Source: Scleromitrula shiraiana (Eukaryota > Ascomycota > Leotiomycetes > Helotiales > Sclerotiniaceae). Taken from it: a stretch of DNA of 64,000 nt. Below the pieces are notes generated by a model, which did no database searches, was not told the DNA's origin, and saw only the letters and a list, made by a program, of their open reading frames with translations. Of this stretch, positions 21,437-33,923 are shown one piece after another. The DNA lies in NCBI GenBank assembly GCA_028455995.1, contig JABELC010000010.1, positions 868,001 to 932,000 on the forward strand, in the 5' to 3' direction. Positions within the stretch are counted from its first letter, which is position 1; each line of letters starts with the position of its first letter. A program made the translations under genes and the position numbers.

Positions 21437-24194
21437 AAATAGTAATAATGTTTTGCCGACGAAGAGGGGATTTCCATATTTCCATATTTCTATATTTCGA
21501 TATTTCGATATATAATTCTAGATTCCCTATTGTATATGAAATTGTATATGAAATTGTATATGAAATTGTATATGAAATTGTGATTCAAATCAGGGATAGG
21601 ATGGGATAGGATGGGGTGTGCGGATATGGATGCTGATATATATATATATATCTCATTCTTTGGGTCGTACGGAGTATATGTATATATATGTATATTTATA
21701 AATAAATACACATATAAATATAAGGAAATGGATAGATAGGGGGCGATAAATGCGGTTTTCTCGTCTTGTTTTTTTTTGTTTTTGGTATTGTATTATTATA
21801 GAGGATAGTAGCTCGAGGAGGATAGTAGCTCGAGTTGTAGATTGGTGGTTTGTTTGGTGGTTTGTTTGTTTTTCGCTATGGAGATGTAGCTGTGATTGGT
21901 TATTCTATTCTTGTTCTATTCTATCTCATTTATTCATTGATTCATTGATTCATTGATTCATTGATTCATTGATTCATTCATTGATTCATCGAATCTTAAT
22001 ATATGTATAGTAGTCAAGCTCGTTAGATGTTATCTACTTACTTACATACTTACATACATAGTAAGTACATAGTACATAGTACATACATATGGCAGCTCGT
22101 ACAACACAACAAAACACAACACAACACAACTCAACCCGACATGGTGCAAAAGTGCAAAAGTGCAAAAGTGGAGTTACACAAAACAGCATCAGATATATTC
22201 CAATTGCTATACACCAGTTGTTAACCCCCTCTTACCATTTTCCTTTTTCGACACTCATATATGTATGTATCTATGTGCCGTACCTAATATACATCATCAT
22301 ATTGGGCTGGGTTGAACTTGGGGAGGGGGAAATAAAAAGTGATGGATAGTTTCAATTATGTACTCCGAGTCGTATTGTGTAGAATTTGACATGTTGATTG
22401 AATGGGAGTGAATGGGATTGAATGGGATTGAATGGGATGGGAGATAAATATGGAGCCTTGTGAAATACGTGTACGATGAATTGTTGAAGGGGGATTTGCA
22501 GATGGATAGATGGTTTTTACGGCTGTTTTAACCTTGGGATGATATGTATGTATGGATGTATGTATGGATGGATGGATGTATGTTGGGTGAGCTGAGTTGG
22601 ATATGGATATGGATATGGATATACCACGTCGAGGGTTTGAGTAGTTCGTTGGTTTTGAGGGAGGGGTTGGAGATGAGATGAGGAGGTTAAAACTTGGAGG
22701 ATGGAGATTTGTCAATTGGGTTTGGAGGTGTGGAGAATGGTTGTAATGAATGAGGGATTAGGATGGGATTGGGATGGGGGAATGAGTTCAATTGCCATTG
22801 AATGAATGAATGAATGGATGAATGAATAAATGAATGGATGGATATATGAAACTTGGAGGACGCATGGGGAGAAATGGAGTAGGGGATCTAGATTATGCTT
22901 GTTGAGTTGTGTGAGCTCGTAAAAGGGGGGAAATCGGAAGATGATGGATGGATGGATGAACGAACGGACGAATGCAAGACACAGAGATAGGTAGATACTT
23001 TTAGAAGAAAGATAGGGTTTGAATTGAGGCGGAGCATGTTTGAGTTGAAGTGGAGGAAGAAGTGGATGATGAAAGAAGATCGCATGAACGAATGGATTAC
23101 CGAGAAAGCTTTGATTTCAAATGATACCTTTGATGATGAATGGTTGGTAGTAGAAGTGGGAGTGGTGGTTGGAGTGATAAAATAGTGATTGATGAATGTC
23201 TTGGACCAATTGAGGTAAGAAAGTAGGTTGATGATCATATTTGGGATCAATTGATACATATACTAATGTTTAGAATGAATTGATTCATTTGTTATGAGGA
23301 TATAATAGAATTGAGTATATAAATCATCAGAATCTGATCAATTGGAAGTATAAGTATATCATATTATATCATATCATATCATATGATATCATGAAAGCCT
23401 TATCCTACTATCTCGAATGGAATAATTGTGTGTTTCCATACTATACGGCACTCCAGCTCATATCAAATATCAAATATCAAATATCAAACATCAAATATCA
23501 AACCCAACTAATAAATAATAAATAATAAATAACCTTGAAGGAGTTGTTGTTCCAATTGTGTTGTGCTTCTATTTCTAACCTTGGAAAAATCAATCAATGC
23601 CCACTTATGCAATTGCACCTTTTTTCTCATGCTCTCATGCATAACGATACATAATGATGCATAACTTACCCGCATCGACCGCCTGCAAAGGTTTCATACC
23701 GGCCCAAGCTAATATAAATAAAGTTAGTACATCAGCCTGATGATCAAACTAATCTCAATTAAGTATAGAACTAATATGTTTTATTCCAATGTTCAACACA
23801 CACACTCTCTCCCTTCACCCCTACCACAAGTCTCCCTTCTCTAACTATGACTCACAACTGTTTTTTTGTTGCATTTGTTGCATTTGTTGCATTTGTTGCA
23901 CTTCAATACTTCTCACCCTTCTTTACCTCTTTACCTCTTTGCCTCTTTCCCTCTTTGCCTCTTTACCTCTTTCATCCGCAACAACCCACAACAACCCACA
24001 AACAATATTTTGACCAATTAATGCTTTCAATTAATGCTTTTCAATTATTTTGAGACCCAACTTCTCAATTGACCCCAGAGTTTGGTATGACATGGCATGG
24101 CATGACAAAAAGAAGGAAGATGAGAGAATCGGGGAATCAATATGGGTATAATCCTGTAGCTCAATAGCTCAATTGATCTCTATTACTCGTATTC

Positions 24195-24280
24195 TCTATT
24201 ATTATTCTCTATTATTCTCTATTATTCTCTATTATTCTCTATTATTCTCTATTATTCTCTATTATTCTCTATTATTCTCT
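24195..24280. repeat. TCTATTATTC decamer minisatellite
   Basis: Eight near-perfect copies of ATTATTCTCT in tandem. Confidence 0.95.
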
Positions 24281-25404
24281 CAATGGATAATTACAATTAC
24301 GATCAATTGATTTATTAAACATACCTTGGATTTACTACGATTACACTTCACACAAAAATTTTGCCTCTTCTTTTTTTTTATTTTTTTTTTCACCGACCAA
24401 AGCCTCAAACATCCGAATTTCTTTTCGATATATATTTATTGCCATCGCTGACGAATTATTCTTCTATCATTATGCCATGATATAATTGGTCAATTGATAT
24501 GGATATTCTTCTCGTAGCTTCTAGCAAAGGAGATGTGAGTAATAAGAAAGGGTATACGAATTCATTATACTAGAGAGAGGTATGTCAATGCTAATACCAA
24601 TACCAATACCAATACCAATTGGACACAATCCCTCGTACTCTATCTAGAGCTTAGGTAGGAAACAGAAACAAAAACAAAGAAAAAAATCAGGTAAAAAAAA
24701 GAAGATGAAAAAGATGAAGAAGAAGCAATTAAGTACAAAGAGATCCAATCAATATGATTCAATATCATTTCGAAACATTTTCTCATAATCTAACCGCTTG
24801 CCCAACAAGAGGAAAGAAAGAATAAGGAATAAGGAAAAAGAAAAAAAGGAATGAAGATGATTTATCTCACTTATTACTTCACTTACCTCACTTACTCAGG
24901 TCAAGTATCTCAAAAATACCCTCATACCATACATATCTCTTTTCAAGATTTATAGGTTCTATTCCAATTCGATCCAATTGAATTGTATTGTACCAATATA
25001 ACAACAGCATTTGGATATTTTTCTTGTTTCTATAATTATTTTTCTCTTCTACCTTCTATCATCTACTAAATACCATCTACCAAATATCTTCTACCAAAGT
25101 AGGGCAAAACCAACAAATCCTGGTATTATAACCAACCATACCTAACCTTGGAATACCCAAGAAGGAAAAAGAGGCCTTCCAAAACAATATCTTACCCTAC
25201 GTTCCCTTCAAAGTCAATAAAAAAAAGAATAAGACATATATATATATATTCTCACAATATATATATATATATATATATTTTCTATATATTTTCTATATAT
25301 TCATATTCATATTCATATTTTATACGTACTACTTATCTATCCTTTTTTATTTTCTTTTTTATTATTATTATTATTATTATTATTCCATTTGCGCTTATTA
25401 GTGC

Positions 25405-25617
25405 ATGACCATTTCAATTGCTCATCTCGTGGCAGCCTACGAACCGTCCACCACTATTCAAAAGGTCGTTGTGTTGGATGACTGGTTAGACGCAGAGTCA
25501 TACGCCCCTCAATTCAAACTCATATTCAATACACGCACTCTTTATACATATCTTATCACACCTCCACAATACTTATTATTATTATTATTACTTGGTTATC
25601 ATACTACCTACTTATTA

Positions 25618-25668
<51 letters not shown>

Positions 25669-26102
25669 CTGTTCCATCTCTTACTCTCTACTTCTTTCCT
25701 GTTACTTACTTATTGTTTCCCTCTTCTCATCTTTCTTACAATTCCTAAACATACATACATATCTTCTTTCTATTGCAATTGCTATCTTTATCATCAAACA
25801 ATTGCATTCCTCTCTATTATTCACCATACAAAAACCCCACCATTGATCAACTGAATTGTGAATTCGATAGATCACGCACCGCATTGACTGGAATTAGACA
25901 CAAAGAACTTCCAGCCTAATCTCAGCTGACCCAACTCTTTACCACACAGCCTACTTTAAGAATATCTACAAACTTTCTTCTTCTTTTCTTAACAATCTCC
26001 GAACTTTCCAATTCCATCAAGAATTATCCTCTGCGGAGTTAAGAAAGGGAAGTCCGATCTAAGAGTTTCCACAATTTGGCGCGGGGCCGCGAACAAACGA
26101 AT
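25405..26102. other. Upstream region of the SWIRM gene with a possible upstream ORF
   Basis: A start at 25405 opens a frame whose first 45 or so codons look coding (MTISIAHLVAAYEPSTTIQK, VVVLDDWLDAESYAPQFK) before it runs into TTA/TCA microsatellites. It stays open to 25854. It may be an upstream ORF in a long 5' leader, or a first exon whose donor I could not place. The rest is pyrimidine-rich leader sequence. Confidence 0.35.
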
Positions 26103-27308
26103 ATGGATGACAAAACATTCACCTCGATCCTCCAGCCTTCTACTACTTTCGATCTTAGACAGTCATCGATTGCTACAAAACAATTCATCAATTCATCAAC
26201 TTCTACTTCTATACAATCAACCCCATCTATTAAACCAATTCATTCGAATTTCAATCGCCCCATAAATATGGACCGCAAGAATCAATTTGATATTACGATC
26301 ATGTCACCGCCAGACGCACTTCCTCTTGACAACTTCGAGCATACCAATTCAGGATTCACAATGGATTCCAAGATGAGAAAGCTGCATTCAATTGTTGGTG
26401 CGACGTTTCCTATATCGCCACCTGTGTCTCCAGAATCCAAATCGGGATCACCAGAAGAGCCTACTGCTTCACAATCAATCGCCGACCCAATTTTATACCC
26501 CGCCGACAATCGAGGCACATCTGCCACTCACCCGTCACTCTTCGACAATGACGAATCTTTAGTTACACAAAGAGTAGTTGATGGTCATGTTGCTGCAAGG
26601 GAAATGAACATGTTTCGAGAATTCTCACCTCCACGTCCAGCCGAATACAAGCTTGCTCTTGAATTCAAATCAAGTATAGCTAAGAATTTCGATAGAAATC
26701 CATCATTATGGAGAAGACGGGAGATGGAATTCTTGATGAAGGACAAAGAACTTCAATCAAAAGGACGACGCTATACAAATATTGCTCCTGCTGCAGGGCC
26801 TCGTGGTATCAGACCTCTCGGTCCTAGCCGTGCAGGAATAGTTAAATCAATCAGTCCTCCCCGCGTTCCTCGAGTTACTGGATCAGTTCGTCAACCAAAG
26901 GCTGGGACTCCTGGGCCTGATATCAAGCGGGTTGCTCGAGAAGACAAAGATTTCAAAAGCCTTCAAGACTACTGTCCACCCATCACCAGTCTTCCTAATA
27001 AACCCAATTCATTGAAAGTTGATTGGAAGGGTGCTCCAATTGATCTCAGAGATGATCCACATATTCATCTTCTCCACCCTGATGAAGTCTCACTCGCAGC
27101 CAATTTGAGACTCGACTGTGCCACTTATCTTACATCAAAACGTCGGATCTTCATCAAACGCATTGAGGCATTGAGAGTTGGGAAAGAATTCAGGAAGACA
27201 GATGCGCAGCAAGCTTGCAAGATTGATGTCAATAAGGCCAGCAAATTATGGCAAGCATTTGACAAAGTTGGATGGCTTAATCCTTCATGGGTCAAGAAGT
27301 ACGCTTAG
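26103..27308 (+). CDS. SWIRM-domain protein (Fun19/YOR338W-like)
   Basis: A single-exon protein of 401 residues. The first 170 or so residues are Ser/Thr/Pro-rich and disordered, the middle is basic, and the C-terminal 85 or so form a SWIRM domain (YLTSKRRIFIKRIEALRVGK, then FRKTDAQQACKIDVNKASKLW and a final helix ending GWLNPSWVKKYA). SWIRM domains bind DNA or histones in chromatin complexes. Stand-alone fungal SWIRM proteins of this layout resemble S. cerevisiae Fun19/YOR338W and S. pombe Laf1/Laf2, associated with the Clr6 deacetylase complex. An in-frame region before 26103 has no ATG back to 26076, so 26103 is used. It stands alone between two gene-poor, repeat-rich regions. Confidence 0.88.
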   Translation: MDDKTFTSILQPSTTFDLRQSSIATKQFINSSTSTSIQSTPSIKPIHSNFNRPINMDRKNQFDITIMSPPDALPLDNFEHTNSGFTMDSKMRKLHSIVGATFPISPPVSPESKSGSPEEPTASQSIADPILYPADNRGTSATHPSLFDNDESLVTQRVVDGHVAAREMNMFREFSPPRPAEYKLALEFKSSIAKNFDRNPSLWRRREMEFLMKDKELQSKGRRYTNIAPAAGPRGIRPLGPSRAGIVKSISPPRVPRVTGSVRQPKAGTPGPDIKRVAREDKDFKSLQDYCPPITSLPNKPNSLKVDWKGAPIDLRDDPHIHLLHPDEVSLAANLRLDCATYLTSKRRIFIKRIEALRVGKEFRKTDAQQACKIDVNKASKLWQAFDKVGWLNPSWVKKYA

Positions 27309-28445
27309 ATGACTCTTCGGCGAACTGGTTGAACCTCGCCACCCATACACTTTCACGAATACAATATACGAATACATGATTGCAACGACGATTTACTTTT
27401 CTTATTTTATCAATGGATTACTGCATATTCCCCAACTGCATTGCGACGGTTATTCGCATACACTGAGACTCAACTCTTTTTTTCATATCACGATCAAGCA
27501 GGCATTTAGTTTCTTGGTTGTTTTCTTTCTATTTCCGGCCTGGTGCATATCATACATACATATTAGCATCATATTATCTTTGCATCGGGTTGCTTTGATA
27601 CCCAAAGAGAGCCCGCCCAGCTCCACTCTCACGACTATTTATTTTCTTTGATTATTTTATTTTTGGAGAAGGGTTGTCGGTTATCTCTTTACTTTTTCTT
27701 TTTATTTTTGGTCGACTTTAAAGTCTGCATTTTCTGATTACTTTTTTGGAACCCTTTTTTCTTCTTCTTTTCTTAGATAGGATTGATGAGTGGGATTTCC
27801 CCCGCATTGGGAATTACATATTTTGGGCGTTTTTGAATGAGTTATATTCACTTTATGGTTTTATGGAACGGTTGGGGGCTGTGCTTGGAGAATTGGGACT
27901 GGGGATCTGGGGGTATGGATACTGGTTGCATGGTATGGGGTTGGGGGATATTTCTTTTCGACAGATTGATCGAATGGGATGGATTGGAATGGGATGGATG
28001 GGATGGGATGGGATTGGACTAGCTATGGATTTGCATGGGATAGGTGGATTGGATTGGATTGGATTGGATTGGGCGGGATTAGATTGAGTTTAGTTTAGTT
28101 TAGTTCTTTAAACATGGCCTCTGATTTGGACACATGTATCTTTCGATTTATGGGATGGATTTGGATTTGGATTTGGATATGGATATGGATGGATAACCTA
28201 CAGTGAGCCTGAACCAATATATCTAGAAGATATTTTCATCTTCCTATAAGATGATTCGATTCATTGACATCCCATTGACATCCCATTGACATCCCATCCC
28301 ATCTCATCTCATTCCATTCTATGACATGACATGACATGACATGACATCCCATTAGGTGTGATTCCATCCCGCTCGATCGAATATGAAGTGATGTGATTAA
28401 GTTAAAAGTAAATTACTGTAAAGTGAATATCCCTATTGCGTTATT

Positions 28446-28550
28446 AAATTCATGTATTGTATTGTATTGTGCTGTATTGTGCTGTGCTTTGCTTTGCTTT
28501 GCTGTGCTGTGCTGTGCTGTGCTGTGCTTTGCTTTGCTGTGCTGTGCTGT
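28446..28550. repeat. Pentamer tract (TGTAT / TGCTG / TTTGC variants)
   Basis: About 20 five-base units drifting from TGTAT through TGCTG to TTTGC and back, a variant-ordered pentamer array. Confidence 0.85.
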
Positions 28551-28624
28551 AGATGTGGAGTAGATAGTGTGAAGTGTAGTGAAGTGAAGTGTACCTTGGC
28601 TCGCTCGCTTAGTTTAGGGACGGT

Positions 28625-28661
28625 ATAGTATAGTATAGTATAGTATAGTATAGTATAGTAC
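28625..28661. repeat. TATAG pentamer microsatellite
   Basis: Seven or so copies of TATAG, then degenerate copies to about 28680. Confidence 0.85.
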
Positions 28662-29178
28662 TGTACGGTATAGTACGGTTCGGGAGGGGCGCCAGTTGGA
28701 GAAAATAAAGTTTGGGTTTGGATTTTAGATTTGGATTTTAGATTTGGATTTTAGGATTGGTTTGGTTTGGATTGGATTGGTTAGCTGGATACTTTATTTC
28801 ATTGGTTTATTGCTGGGATTGCGGGCGGTTATGGATGGATTGATTGATTGATGGATGGAGGGGATTTATCGATGTTGGGCAGCGAGGTTTTGGATGGATG
28901 GATGGATGGATGGATGGATGGATGGATTATCCATATGTTGTTTATGGGGTTTTGGAGTTGGAACTGTAGTGTTGGATGTGAGGGATTTTGTATGTTTGTA
29001 TGTATGTATGTATATATATATATGTTCGTTATTTGAAGAACTTTGATTTATATTTATATTTATATTTGTATTTGTATCTGTATTTGTATCTGTATCTAGG
29101 TATAATTTAATATCTGACATCTGATATCTGTAATTGACAATCAGAATCAAATTTAAATTTGAATTTGAATTTGACTGA

Positions 29179-29252
29179 GCTGAATGAATGAATGAATGAA
29201 TGAATGAATGAATGAATGAATGAATGAATGAATGAATGAATGAATGAATGAA
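29179..29252. repeat. GAAT tetranucleotide microsatellite
   Basis: About 18 perfect copies of TGAA/GAAT. Confidence 0.95.
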
Positions 29253-30180
29253 TAAATCTCATTTAACTCGATTCAATCCAATGACTGCTGGAATAAGATG
29301 GCAACTTGAAGGTAATCAATCTGCTTTTACCGACTGGAACGTATAGACAAAAAGAATGATTTCTCGGCTCGGCCCTCGTGCGTGCTTGTGTGTGTGTGTG
29401 TGTGTGTGTGCGTGCGTTATCGTGGCGTGAGGTGCGGTGGCGTGGCGTGGCGAGGCGTGGAATTTGGAGATGAGTGTGTAGTGTGGTGCGTGGTGTGTGG
29501 CGTTGGGGGGATGGGATGGGATGAGATGAGATGAGAATAGGGAGGAATAACTTGAAGGAGGAGGAGCAGGATGAAAATTAGAGTTTTTACTTTGAGGTTT
29601 GTTTGTTTGTTTGTTTGTTTGTTTGTTTGGATGGATGGAGTTTGTCTTGTTAATTTGTTTTCACTTATAGATTAATCGATGGAATGAAGATGTTATTTTT
29701 GTAATTTTGCATCTGTTTTGATTCTTTGGTTGATTCACTGTTTGTTCGTTTACCTGTCAGATGGCATGGATAGTTTTCTGCTCTTGTTGTTTATTGGACG
29801 AGATGGATGATTGATTGTGAGAATTATTGCTTCGGGTTTGTTTGTATCAATTGAAGTTTCTGGGGAACAGATATGTCGTTTAGGAGGATGGCCGGCTTAG
29901 TTGGCTGGCTAGATTGAGTTTGATGATAGTGGAATGGAATTTGGTTTTGGTTCAAGAGCACGATGAGATAAATGTATCTAGGTTAAATGTTTTGTGATTT
30001 TCAGATATTTTTGTAAACTGTATAATGGAATTGAATATACATGTCATTCATTAACACAACTCTCAATAGGAATACATAATTTATCTTTGAGACCTTGAAA
30101 TAGATTAAGCTCCAGATCAATTCATAATCATCCATCCATCCATAACATCATCATAAACATTAACTAACAAAAATCTGACC

Positions 30181-31916
30181 TCAATTCCACATATAAGTAA
30201 GACAAGCATCCTCAATCCCCCCTTTAGGAGTAGCATAATGGGTACTCAAAGCACCATTAACATCCCCCCCAGCACCTCCACCACCCCCTCACTATACTTC
30301 TGCCACCCCTTCTCACTCAATTCATTTTCCAGATCCCTCGCAAACGCCAACCAAAAATCCTGCATCGCCTCACTCGTATCCTTCTGAAATATAGTTCCCT
30401 CTCCCCCAACATCAACATATGTCCCGAATATCATAGGCAGCTCGCTGGAATGTGACGCGCCCATAAAAGGGATTGGAGAGAGATTGGAAAAGTTCTCGGA
30501 GTATTCGAAGCGGTAGGTTGTTGCGTTTAGGGAAGCGCGGATTTGGGCTTCGGCTACGACGCCGCAGCGGACGTGAAGGTTCGCGGCTAGTTCTTTGGCG
30601 AGGGTGGTCCGGATGAGAGGGCTGCGGTTGAAGCCCCGTCGATCTAAGAGGAAAGGGGTATTAGCGAATTTTATTCCAAGGGGATTCTTGTTTCTCTTTT
30701 CTTTCTGATGAAAAGAAAGAAAATATCTGAACAAAAACTCACCAAGTTATGTCCCAAGATCTTGGGCAACTTTGCGTAGTGTCCCGATAGGTAAGCAGCT
30801 GTATAATTCGCAAAAGTATTATCGTTATCATTATACGACTGAAGCACCGACGCAGGAGTCTTTCCAGCATCAGTCCAATACTGAATAAACGATTCGATAT
30901 CAGCCTGAGGATAAGTGCTCATACACTCAACCTGACTCGTAGCATTACCCATACAACCTAGTTGGTTCGCCAAAAAGGTAAAATTCGAATGCGTCGTATC
31001 AGTATAAACGGTATGAACACCCTGACCTTCAACGGCGCCAGAATCCTGGATAAATACAGTAACGATTGGATCATCAGGCCACCCAATACTGAGGGCTCCG
31101 GTCAAAGTAACACCGGCAGATTGACCCCAAAGTACCATTCGCTCAGGATCACCAACGAATGCGGCAATATTATCACGGATCCATTCAAGTGCAGCTCTAG
31201 CGTCAAAGATATAGAGACGCGCGTTCTCAGTCTGTGTATTAGGTTTTCCGAAACAATTTAGCCGGTATTGCAAGGAAATGACAATATGGGATTGAGTGCG
31301 TTGAACCCATCGCTGGGGATTCAGATATGGTACGGATGAACCGCCTGTGATTTGGCCACCGCCATAGATCCACACGATCACGGGGACTTTGTCTTCGGTG
31401 GGATATAGGGGAGCCCAGATGCTGACGCTGAGACAATCATCTCCGTTGACGCCTTGGATGAAATATTCTCGTCGTACGTCCGTGTAGACGGATGGGGCGG
31501 TTGCTTCGTATTGGGGACAATTGGGGCCAAAGGCGTCGGCTTGGATGATTTGCTGCGCTGCGGATGCGGGGAGTGGTTGGGCCTTTTTGAATCGGTTGGC
31601 GCCAAATGCTAATTGGGCGTATGGGATGCCGAGAAAGTGTCGGGTTAGAGGGACACTTTCGTTGATGCCGCCATGAACTGATGAGAAGGTTAGTGAAGTT
31701 TTCTTTTTCAGTACTCTCCTGGCCACTTCTTTGATTCAGACAGCTTGAAATCTTACCGATTCCACTAGATGTTTGAACCACAAGCGGGGCTTTAATAATG
31801 AAGGACTCCGAGTTATTCGTGCTTCTAGGTCCCAAGACTATTGGCCCTGCATTTACGAGTAATGGATTAGAACCAATAGCCAGGACAGAAGCTACAGCAT
31901 CCAACATTCCAACCAT
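30181..31916 (-). CDS. Secreted type-B carboxylesterase/lipase, 3' frameshift
   Basis: This is a carboxylesterase of the cholinesterase-like fold. Exon 1 (31916-31757) encodes a signal-like start (MVGMLDAVASVLAIGSNPLLVNAG); exon 2 (31677-30743) joins cleanly to give SSGIVHGG and HFLGIPYAQ. The catalytic serine is in GQSAG, and the family CLSVSIWAP and WIYGGG motifs are present. Exon 3 probably starts at 30686 (a 56-nt intron with an AAG acceptor); a tempting CTTAG acceptor at 30644 is out of phase. Exon 3 has the histidine region GASHSSELPMIFGT. The frame then ends at 30246, but the expected C-terminus (DVNGALSTHYATPKGG...YMWN, stop at 30181) continues one base out of frame after a GGGGG run near 30285-30290. 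Either a recent frameshift or a sequence error. N-glycosylation-type NXS/T sites fit secretion. Confidence 0.8.
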
Positions 31917-32735
31917 CTCGTCGGTATTGCGGATGAAATGTATTAAAAAAAAGTGATATCCACCACCCAAGAAAAGAACTGCACCTGGCATATGCAGAAG
32001 TAATAATCCAAAGGATGCAGATGATCCACACCAAACTTTTGGGAAGATCCAGAGACTTTATACACAACCAGATATGAGAAAAAAAACCAATCTAATCCAT
32101 ATCCAGAACCCAATTGATCAACCATTTCACATTTCAAATTTCAAAAAAAATCGAAAGCTCAAACCACCACTTTCATCTTACTAGCTGCTGTGTTGATACG
32201 TCATCTTTATTTCCATAAACATGCAGATGCAGATGCAATACAGTCCCAGTTTGTAGCGCGGGGCTACTAACCTAATAGCCACGGTTGGAACGGCTGCCCA
32301 GAATTAGCTTAAGAAGCTGGCAAACTTGGTTCGTAGTGGAGTGTTGGTTACTTTTTGACATCCATATAACTGGGAATCCCCGGCTCTCCATGGTCCTCTT
32401 AATCTCGTGTCATTGAGAAGATTTTATATCTCTGCAACGATTCAACGAGGAGGTGAGGTGGATCTTGAGAGTTGCCCAGCCCCTACTTCCACTTCACCTC
32501 CACCATCTCTTAATTGTTTCATGGGTGTTTGATGATTGGTGTAGAGCCGACACGCGGCAGACTAATGACTCTGCCTTGCTATTCTTGTCTTTTCTCATGA
32601 TTAGCTTCTTCATACTTGAGAGTCAATATCTGAATTAAGGAAGAGGTTTTTCATGATCATCTGGGGTTCTTGACGCTTTTCCACTTTACCCAACGAGACT
32701 CTTCTGTGCTAGAAGAGACATACCAATCCTTCAAT
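31917..32735. other. Intergenic region between the esterase and the broken hydrolase
   Basis: This would hold the promoters of two divergently oriented genes. Open minus-strand stretches immediately upstream of 31916 extend the esterase frame without a signal-peptide-like start and are likely leader sequence. No motif recognised. Confidence 0.45.
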
Positions 32736-33923
32736 ATGGCATCCCTCGCTCTTTGTGTTGCACTCTTCTTATCTTTTGTCCCTTCAATTGTTATCGGTTA
32801 AGCCTCTATCAACACAACTGCCATCCCCCTCCCCGTCCCAGAAGGTCCATATACCTCTACAATCACAGACCAAGAGCTCACTGACACATCAAGAGCTAAC
32901 CCATTCAATGGATCTTCCCCATATCGCCAGATGGTAGTAAGCTACTATGAGCCCTATCTCAGGGAAGATTGCGCCAATATTGGCGAGATAGATTACATGC
33001 CAGCCGCTGTGGCAGGATGGTTCAATGAAAATGATCTCCCAAGCCCTACTCCGACGACATTCTCTCAACTCAAGGTTTCCGATACCTGTCTTGAAGCACC
33101 AACTACCAAGCCCGATACACCACTTCTTATCTGGACAGGAGGTTTCTATACTATTCGTCTCCAGTACGGTGCAATTGCACAAGCTATCGCCAGTTGGGGC
33201 TACAGAGTTGTACGATTGATCATCCATATGATGCCGCAATCGTTGAGTTGCCAGATGGCACCATGATCTACAGTGCATATTATAGGCCAGTGGAGCGCCA
33301 ACCGACGAGAGCAGCGCCTACCTCCAAAGCATCCGTGTCAAGGACATTGCGTTCGTCACGGGTGTATTCTCAGAAGCTTCAGAGGTAATCGGTCTATACG
33401 GATACCCCTAGTAGCCTCATCTCAAACCGCCATATTGCAATCCGACACGACGGAAAATACGTGGCAGGTTGCAACTTAGATGGGAAATTACAACTACCGG
33501 TAGGACCGAATGGACTTGGGAATTCATCCGGGTACAAGAAATCTTACATGGTCTTTGCACATGATAATCGTACTATTGCCAGCGAGCGATCCATCATGGA
33601 CTGTCTTCTGGAATACGACAGATATCTTGACTCGGAATGATGGTTGGGTATCTATCTCTTGAGCATCCGAAGACGATTCATAATTCGTTTACTGATTTCC
33701 CGCTTGTCATTTATTGATGTGGCTGGTGTACGATCAATTAACGAGTCTTATTTTGAGATACTCATTGATACTATCTATCTATGGATCTCGCGAGATTCAC
33801 GATATTGCTTTATATGTTTGTGAGTTCTTTGATTGGACTCTTAAAGGTGTTGAGACACATCCGCTTTTAGATGCAGCGAAGAGTTCTTTCCTGGATGTTC
33901 TTTTTGTTCGGAATACTGGTTGA
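32736..33923 (+). pseudogene. Dead PAF-acetylhydrolase-like gene
   Basis: The start at 32736 gives a signal peptide (MASLALCVALFLSFVPSIVIG) that ends at an in-frame TAA (32799-32801); the protein then continues in the same frame (INTTAIPLPVPEGPY..., QMVVSYYEPYLREDC, LIWTGGF). Further on, family blocks appear in other frames: IDHPYDAAIVELPDGT (about 33215), VKDIAFVTGV (about 33335), YVAGCNLDG (about 33460) and a C-terminus REIHDIALYVCEFFDWTLKG up to 33923. The GHSLGG nucleophile block expected before the NLDG segment is not found. One stop plus several frameshifts and a missing active-site segment make it a pseudogene. PAF-AH-like secreted hydrolases cleave short acyl esters. Confidence 0.75.

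Larger units (their letters stand above)
18087..25404. other. Gene desert rich in simple repeats
   Basis: There is no supported gene in 7.3 kb. It contains many microsatellites and minisatellites (largest listed separately), plus CAAT, GGATGG, CATT, ATCAAAT and CATAT tracts. Strand composition switches: 19-21.3 kb is A/C-rich, 21.4-23.3 kb is G/T-rich, and 23.4-25.4 kb is again C/T/A-rich. Part of the right end is probably the upstream region of the SWIRM gene. No transposon protein, tRNA or recognisable RNA gene was seen. Confidence 0.6.
27309..30180. other. Gene-poor region with dense simple repeats, G/T-rich plus strand
   Basis: After the SWIRM 3' end, the DNA turns G/T-rich with GGATGG, GGATT, TGCTG, TATAG, GAAT and GTTT tandem tracts. 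All open frames here are repeats read in frame. No gene or RNA gene was recognised. Confidence 0.6.
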
